Source: CAYSLA01 sp964431685 (GTDB lineage: Bacteria; Armatimonadota; UBA5829). From it: a stretch of 19,347 nucleotides of DNA. The DNA lies in the NCBI GenBank assembly GCA_964431685.1, contig CAYSLA010000062.1, positions 1-19,347 of the forward strand, in the 5' to 3' direction. Under the pieces are notes generated by a model. That model did no database searches. It was given only the letters and a program-made list of their open reading frames with translations, and was not told the DNA's origin. Shown here one piece after another: positions 14,883 to 19,347 of the stretch (position 1 is its first letter; every line of letters begins with the position of its first letter). The translations under genes and the position numbers were made by a program.

Positions 14883-15290
14883 TCAACTCGCTGTATCGGA
14901 ATCCATCTGAATCGACGGCGACATCAGGTCCGGCAGATGCGCAGAGAGAACACTGATAGCCGTTCTAGCCTTGGCATAAGATGGATCTCTCTCAAGAGCG
15001 GCTTCGTACTCCAGCCAAGCTTCTCTTGGCACTCCCGCGGCTTCGTACGCCTGGCCAAGGTTGTAGTGAATCTGAGCAGAATCAGGACGTATCTCCGCTG
15101 CCCGCTTGAACGCACCAATGGCGGCGTTGATGCGGTTCTCGGCGGAATACGCGGCACCCAAATACACAAATACCTCGTAGCCGTCCGGCTCCACGCGAGA
15201 AGCCTCCTCGAGAAGTGCAACCGCCTCAGCGGCGTTCCCCTGCTTGAGAGCATCAGCTCCCTGCCTGACCGTTTCGGAGAGTTCAGCCAT
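14883..15290 (-). CDS. Small TPR-repeat protein
   Basis: A 135-residue protein made of about three tetratricopeptide repeats (residues 6-36, 38-70, 72-104), with the usual W/L-G-Y-A-P pattern seen in YLGAAYSAENRINAAIGAF and HYNLGQAYEAAG, each repeat ending near a D-P or P-D turn. A short non-TPR tail rich in Ser and Asp follows. There is no signal peptide or other domain. AAGGTG lies 7 nt before ATG 15290. It is the last gene of the minus-strand operon, 61 bp after the aminotransferase. TPR folds bind proteins; its partner cannot be inferred from the sequence. Confidence 0.88.
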   Translation of the reverse strand: MAELSETVRQGADALKQGNAAEAVALLEEASRVEPDGYEVFVYLGAAYSAENRINAAIGAFKRAAEIRPDSAQIHYNLGQAYEAAGVPREAWLEYEAALERDPSYAKARTAISVLSAHLPDLMSPSIQMDSDTAS

Positions 15291-15351
15291 CTTGCTTCAC
15301 CTTAATCATTCCTCGTAATCTGGTTACCTTCCAAGCTGTGCTTCGCAGAGT

Positions 15352-16719
15352 CTATCCTAGAACCTCGTCGATAGCTTCTTCAAACACCTGAAGAGACTCC
15401 ATCAAAGCGTCTTCCGGGATGATGAGCGGAGGAGCTATCTTAAGGCACTCGCCACCCACCCCGACCGGCGCAAACATCAAGAGTCCCTTCTGGATGCACT
15501 TCAGGTTGATCTGGGTGGCTGTGTCCGGATCGGGTTCTTTGGTGCCGCTCTTGACTACCTGTATGCCCGCCACCAAGCCTTTGCCGTGCATCGCTCCGAG
15601 TCTGGCAGGATACTTCTGCTGTATCCTGGCAAGTTCCGGGAGCGCAATCTCACCCATTCTTGCAGCGTGCTCCGTGATACCCTCATTGATCAGGATCTTC
15701 AGGTTGGCGACAGCCGCCGCGACAGGAAGGGGCGACGCGGAATGCGTACTGGTCATCGAGCCGGGCGGATACAGACCGAGTATGTCCTTGCGCCCGATAA
15801 CCGCAGATATCGGCAGGGACGAGCTTATGCCCTTGCCACACGCGATGAGATCCGGCTTCACACCGTAGTGTTCGAAGCAAAACATCTTGCCAGTGCGCCC
15901 AAACCCGGCCTGCACTTCATCGAATGTGAGCACAATGTCGTGTTCGCGGCAGAATGCCTCGAGCCTCTGAGCATACTCCACCGGCAGGAAATCCGGGCCG
16001 ATCCCCTGATAGCTCTCAGTCATCACTCCGGCTATCTCGGAACCGCTGACGCCTTTTGCTTTCAGAGTGCTCAGGAACAGCTCGAAAGATGTGTCTTCAT
16101 TCTTGTAACCGTCCGGGAACGGAACCTGAACAAATGTCTCGTCGCGTTCCACCATCCAGACCTTGAGCCTCTCCATGCCTCCAGCAAGTTGGGCCCCCAT
16201 TGTCCGGCCGTGGAATGCGTTGTCAAACGACACGAAGTACTTCTTGTGCGGCCCGTGTTTCTGCAGGGCATAGGTCTTGGAAAGCTTGATGCAGTTCTCA
16301 GTAGCCTCGCTGCCTGTGCTTAGCAGGAACACACTGTAGCTGGACGGATCCGGAGAGATAGACTGCAGCAGAGCGGTCAGTTCGGCTCTCTGCTCGTGCA
16401 CGAACACGTAGGTGGACAGCAGACCCTGATTGATGATATCAACCAGAGCGTCCTTGATCTCTTTTCGGCCATGCCCGATGTTGGATACAAGTACACAACT
16501 CGACCAGTCAATCCAGCGGTTGCCCCACCTGTCCTCTACAGTAAAGTCGTCCGCTTTGTGCCAGACAACCGGAGGTTGCCCCATCATAGACTGCGGTTCA
16601 GAATCCTTCAGTGCTTCAAATATGGGCAATGACTCTGGAACTGGAATCTTCGTCTTTATCGTTCGGTATTTAGTGTCTACGTGCGGCACTTCAACCGGTG
16701 TAAGATCATAGGTTGCCAT
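15352..16719 (-). CDS. Class III PLP-dependent aminotransferase
   Basis: A 455-residue fold-type I aminotransferase of class III, the group of 4-aminobutyrate, ornithine and other omega-amino transaminases. The cofactor-site residues are visible: STGSEATENCIKL (134-146) for phosphate binding, FHGRTMGA (169-176), Asp267 in FDEVQAGFGRTG for the pyridine nitrogen, and Lys296 in ACGKGISS as the Schiff-base lysine. Length is normal and all key residues are present. AGAGGTG lies about 10 nt before ATG 16719. It follows the Gfo/Idh oxidoreductase by 25 bp on the same strand, so a dehydrogenase-then-transaminase sequence on one substrate is plausible. The specific substrate cannot be assigned; GabT-like annotation would be too precise. 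Confidence 0.92.
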   Translation of the reverse strand: MATYDLTPVEVPHVDTKYRTIKTKIPVPESLPIFEALKDSEPQSMMGQPPVVWHKADDFTVEDRWGNRWIDWSSCVLVSNIGHGRKEIKDALVDIINQGLLSTYVFVHEQRAELTALLQSISPDPSSYSVFLLSTGSEATENCIKLSKTYALQKHGPHKKYFVSFDNAFHGRTMGAQLAGGMERLKVWMVERDETFVQVPFPDGYKNEDTSFELFLSTLKAKGVSGSEIAGVMTESYQGIGPDFLPVEYAQRLEAFCREHDIVLTFDEVQAGFGRTGKMFCFEHYGVKPDLIACGKGISSSLPISAVIGRKDILGLYPPGSMTSTHSASPLPVAAAVANLKILINEGITEHAARMGEIALPELARIQQKYPARLGAMHGKGLVAGIQVVKSGTKEPDPDTATQINLKCIQKGLLMFAPVGVGGECLKIAPPLIIPEDALMESLQVFEEAIDEVLG

Positions 16720-16744
16720 AGCTGTCAGAACACCTCTCTATTGA

Positions 16745-18171
16745 TTATGCAATTGCCGAAGCCTGGCCGGGTTCAACGTGCGGACTGTCGCCGTAGACTA
16801 TCCGCACGGCATTACCGCCGCTGAGTATGGACATCCGAGCTGCCTCAACGACAAGCTCGTTAATGTNNNNNNNNNNNNNNNNNNNNNNNNNNNNNNNNNN
16901 NNNNNNNNNNNNNNNNNNNNNNNNNNNNNNNNNNNNNNNNNNNNNNNNNNNNNNNNNNNNNNNNNNTTACCGCCGCTGAGTATGGACATCCGAGCTGCCT
17001 CAACGACAAGCTCGTTAATGTAACTGTTAGCAGGAGTCGCCACAATCCCCCTGTCATCCGCTTCTTTGATAATCTCGCGGCGGCGAGCCATCGCTGTAGC
17101 CTCGTCCATCCCGGCCGCCTCAGCCTCCATCGAGTGTATGCTGTTGATGGTGGCCGCGACTGAGTCGAAACCATATCCTATAGGCTTGAACCCCGGTCCC
17201 TCCCAGGGAACAAGTCTGTAGAAGTCCGGGTTGATATAGTTATGCTTTGTGCCGCCGATACCCAGCCCCTCCAGGTAGCAGTGAGTCACGCCCCGGAACT
17301 GATCGTCGTGCTTGATCATTCCGCACTGACCATCCCCCTCAAAGAACATCTCAAGACACTGCTCGTTACTCCCGGAACCATCGTCCGGGTATCCCAAGCC
17401 ATCGGTTACGTTCAGGATCGCCCCATTTTCATATCTCACCCGTCCGGTGGCCCACATATAGCCCTCGTTGCCATTGGGGAATCTACCCTTCACACCAACA
17501 ACCGACACCTCCACCGGCTTGAGTCCGGTGATGAAGTATACCAGGTCTACGTAGTGGCACCCCACATAGACAAACGGGTCCGTCTTGTCGCACGTGAACC
17601 AGTTCTGGAAATTGGATGATCTGTAGAAGTAGGGCTCAATCATCTTCGCTTCGCCCACCACGAACTCCCCGTACCGACCCAGAGCGTAGTCGCGCTTCGC
17701 AATCAACGACCGGCGGTCGAAACGCTTGTGATACTCTACGCCAACAAACAGACCTTTCTCGTGCGCCAGCTTTTCGATCTCAACATCCTGCTCGTATTTC
17801 AGCACAAGCGGTTTGACGCAGAGCACGTTCTGGTTGTTGTTCAGAGCTTCCATCACAACCTCGTAATGGAACTGATCAGGCATGGCAACCACGACCGCCT
17901 GCCTTGGCTTCATCCTGGCGAGCACCTGTTTGTAGAGGTCGGGGAAGTTCTTGCCGGGTTCTTCAGACAGCGCAGGATAGGCGGTGAAACTCTGACCAGG
18001 AAACGCCATTGCGAACTCATCGCTTTCGCTCAAGGCCTTCAGCGGCGGGGTGTTAAGCGCACAAACCGATATCTCGCCCACCACGCCAGTGCGCTGCAGG
18101 TGGTAGATGGACGGCAGCAGAAGATCGTTGGTGATCATTCCGCCGCCCACTATAGTCACGTCTATCTTCAC
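16745..18171 (-). CDS. Gfo/Idh/MocA family oxidoreductase, interrupted by a false assembly gap
   Basis: An NAD(P)-dependent sugar or inositol dehydrogenase-like protein. The N-terminus has the Rossmann motif IVGGGMITNDLL. It is followed by VAMPDQFHYEVVMEAL, CVKPLV (the EKP-type motif with Glu replaced by Val) and VGCHYVDLVYFITG with the conserved His/Asp pair. As assembled, 100 Ns and a duplicated 55-bp block break the frame near the C-terminus. Joining the two copies restores an uninterrupted frame ending SILSGGNAVRIVYGDSPH...ASAIA at TAA 16745-16747. The corrected length is divisible by three. The start is taken as GTG 18171 (AAGGAG 11 nt upstream). The in-frame GTG at 18183 directly abuts AAGGAG and is unlikely. 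It lies between the NagA-like and aminotransferase genes in a tight operon. Confidence 0.9.
16812..17021. other. Scaffold gap (100 N, 16867-16966) flanked by identical 55-bp copies
   Basis: The sequence at 16812-16866 is repeated exactly at 16967-17021, with Ns between. Two contig ends that overlap by 55 bp were evidently placed next to each other with an arbitrary 100-N spacer instead of being merged. The true sequence is very likely 155 bp shorter. Confidence 0.93.
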
Positions 18172-18191
18172 GTTCGTTGTCACTCCTTAGA

Positions 18192-19202
18192 TCATAGTCT
18201 GGCTGCACCCGCAAAGACCTGGTCGACTCTAAACACGGAGTCTTCAAGTCTCACTGGGCTAATCGCAAGTGCACTTAGAGCTGACTTGTCCAGTCCAAGA
18301 AACTCCGCCGGATTGTGGAAGCCAACCCTCCAAAGATCTTCATCACTCATTATCCCAAGCGACGCAAGATAATTCATGCACTCCAACATTGTGGAATGCG
18401 ATCCGGCCAATGAGCTGGTCTCCGGGCAGAATATCCGGCCCGATTCCTCGACCACGACCGGTTTGCCGGCATATACATATTCGCCAACAGGCACCCCGGC
18501 AAGTGCGGAAGCGTCGCTTGTCACTATGAATCTGGAAGCTGCCTTGGCCCGAAATCCTGTCTTTATGAGCGCTGGCGGCAGGTGGTGCCCGTCGGTGACA
18601 AATGATCCCGACAGACCATCCTCCGCCAGTATCCACCAGAGCGGATTGTCGTGACGGTGAATCATGTTGGCGATTCCGTTACCCACATGCGTCGCCAGGC
18701 TCGCCCCGGCGGCCAAAGCCGCCTCCATCTGGGCGTTGTTCGCATTATGGTGCCCCATGGCCACTCGAACACCCTTGGAGACTGCGTAGGAAATCAGATG
18801 GACCGCTCCCGGCTGATCAGGCGCCAGCGTGAGTATGTCGACAGCGCCCTCGGCCAGATCGTACAAGCGGTCAAATTCTCCGATATCGGGAGCTACCACA
18901 AAATCCCGAGCGTGAACGCCGACCGCGCCAGGTTCGGGGGAGATAAAAGGGCCTTCAAGGTGCAGGCCAAGCAGATGCGGGCCAATCTCAGGATCGCGGC
19001 GAGCGCGTGCGATGAGCGGCAGGCAATGGGAGTACATCTCAGGGGCCCCAGTAACAACGGTGGGACAGAATGCAGCCGTACCACGTTCGGAAAGGAAGCG
19101 CGTAACTCTTGCGATATCCTCAATCGTGAGCTCCGGACTCGAGAAATCCACGCCTAGAGCTCCGTTCACCTGGATATCCACAAAACCAGTAGCCATATTC
19201 AC
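18192..19202 (-). CDS. nagA: N-acetylglucosamine-6-phosphate deacetylase-like amidohydrolase
   Basis: An amidohydrolase-superfamily protein resembling NagA, which deacetylates GlcNAc-6-phosphate to glucosamine-6-phosphate. Motifs from the GTG at 19202 are GFVDIQVNG (6-14), HLEGPF with metal ligand Glu83 (81-86), GHHNANNAQ with His151, ATHVGNGIANM with His172, TDGHHL (203-208) and catalytic-acid candidate Asp230 in TSDAS. The protein is 336 residues. It starts at the first barrel strand and lacks the roughly 50-residue N-terminal half of the beta-sandwich present in standard NagA (about 380 residues). GGGG lies 7 nt before GTG 19202; ATG 19196 is an alternative. Upstream in-frame sequence to 19268 does not look like the missing part. 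It is first in the minus-strand operon, 8 bp before the oxidoreductase stop-to-start boundary. Confidence 0.87.
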   Translation of the reverse strand: MNMATGFVDIQVNGALGVDFSSPELTIEDIARVTRFLSERGTAAFCPTVVTGAPEMYSHCLPLIARARRDPEIGPHLLGLHLEGPFISPEPGAVGVHARDFVVAPDIGEFDRLYDLAEGAVDILTLAPDQPGAVHLISYAVSKGVRVAMGHHNANNAQMEAALAAGASLATHVGNGIANMIHRHDNPLWWILAEDGLSGSFVTDGHHLPPALIKTGFRAKAASRFIVTSDASALAGVPVGEYVYAGKPVVVEESGRIFCPETSSLAGSHSTMLECMNYLASLGIMSDEDLWRVGFHNPAEFLGLDKSALSALAISPVRLEDSVFRVDQVFAGAARL

Positions 19203-19347
19203 CAGCCAACCCCTTTGTTCAGCACGGTCCCACGATAGTTCAATCTGTACGGCAAGGGAAACGCACACACACCCGGTAGGCCAAGGAAGCCCAGACGTAT
19301 CCCATAGGAAGTCGTTTCAGCAAGAGGGCGCAGTCTCCAGAAGCCGT
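19203..19347. other. Upstream region of the nagA-like operon
   Basis: This is 145 bp to the window edge with no gene I can support. It should hold the operon promoter. On the minus strand a TTGCTG and a TATGGG are seen near 19300-19325, but their spacing and fit are too poor to call. Confidence 0.3.

Noticed and set aside
15586..16323. 245-codon plus-strand open frame
   Set aside because: Antisense to the class III aminotransferase.
16812..17021. Genuine 55-bp direct repeat
   Set aside because: The copies are identical, exactly flank a 100-N spacer, and merging them restores a reading frame, so an assembly artefact explains them better.

Overview
The window looks like a scaffold from a metagenome-assembled or draft genome of a free-living, carbohydrate-degrading bacterium. 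It has moderately high GC, a bacterial type A RNase P RNA, sigma-70-like promoters and Shine-Dalgarno sites. The mix of intracellular glycosidases, a Gfo/Idh/MocA oxidoreductase, a TIM-barrel sugar isomerase and a PAS/GAF hybrid kinase would fit Armatimonadota or a related heterotrophic phylum. That placement is a guess from gene content, since no taxonomic marker was compared. A 100-N gap at 16867-16966, flanked by two identical 55-bp copies, shows draft-assembly origin.

Layout. 1-1661 (-): GH36 alpha-galactosidase, cut by the window edge. 1662-2300: hairpin-rich spacer, then rnpB (-) with a clear promoter. 2347-4039 (-): cysD plus a cysN that keeps only the first part of its GTPase domain, followed by palindromes and a possible 41-residue ORF. 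4361-4678 (+): small KGG-repeat stress-type protein. 4788-6368 (-): serA. 6596-9285 (+): small helical protein overlapping a large hybrid histidine kinase. 9352-10110 (-): sugar isomerase/epimerase. Divergent from it, 10231-14648 (+): a fused sugar-1-phosphate nucleotidyltransferase/galactokinase-like enzyme and a GH29 alpha-L-fucosidase. 14709-14860: palindromic element with TA-flanked terminal inverted repeats, between converging transcription units. 14883-19202 (-): an apparent four-gene operon (NagA-like deacetylase, Gfo/Idh/MocA oxidoreductase, class III aminotransferase, TPR protein).

How the genes fit together. GH36 and GH29 enzymes without visible signal peptides would release galactose and fucose (or related sugars) inside the cell. 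The fusion enzyme has the parts to turn a free sugar into a sugar-1-phosphate and then an NDP-sugar, a salvage logic like bacterial FKP but built from GlmU-like and GalK-like modules. The right-hand operon looks like amino-sugar handling: deacetylation, redox at a sugar carbon and transamination. Sulfate activation appears broken, because CysN has lost its G5 motif and all C-terminal domains.

The most noteworthy observations are the fusion enzyme with its non-galactose GHMP signature, the truncated cysN ending in a palindrome cluster, the MITE-like palindromic element, and a false assembly gap whose removal restores an intact oxidoreductase reading frame.
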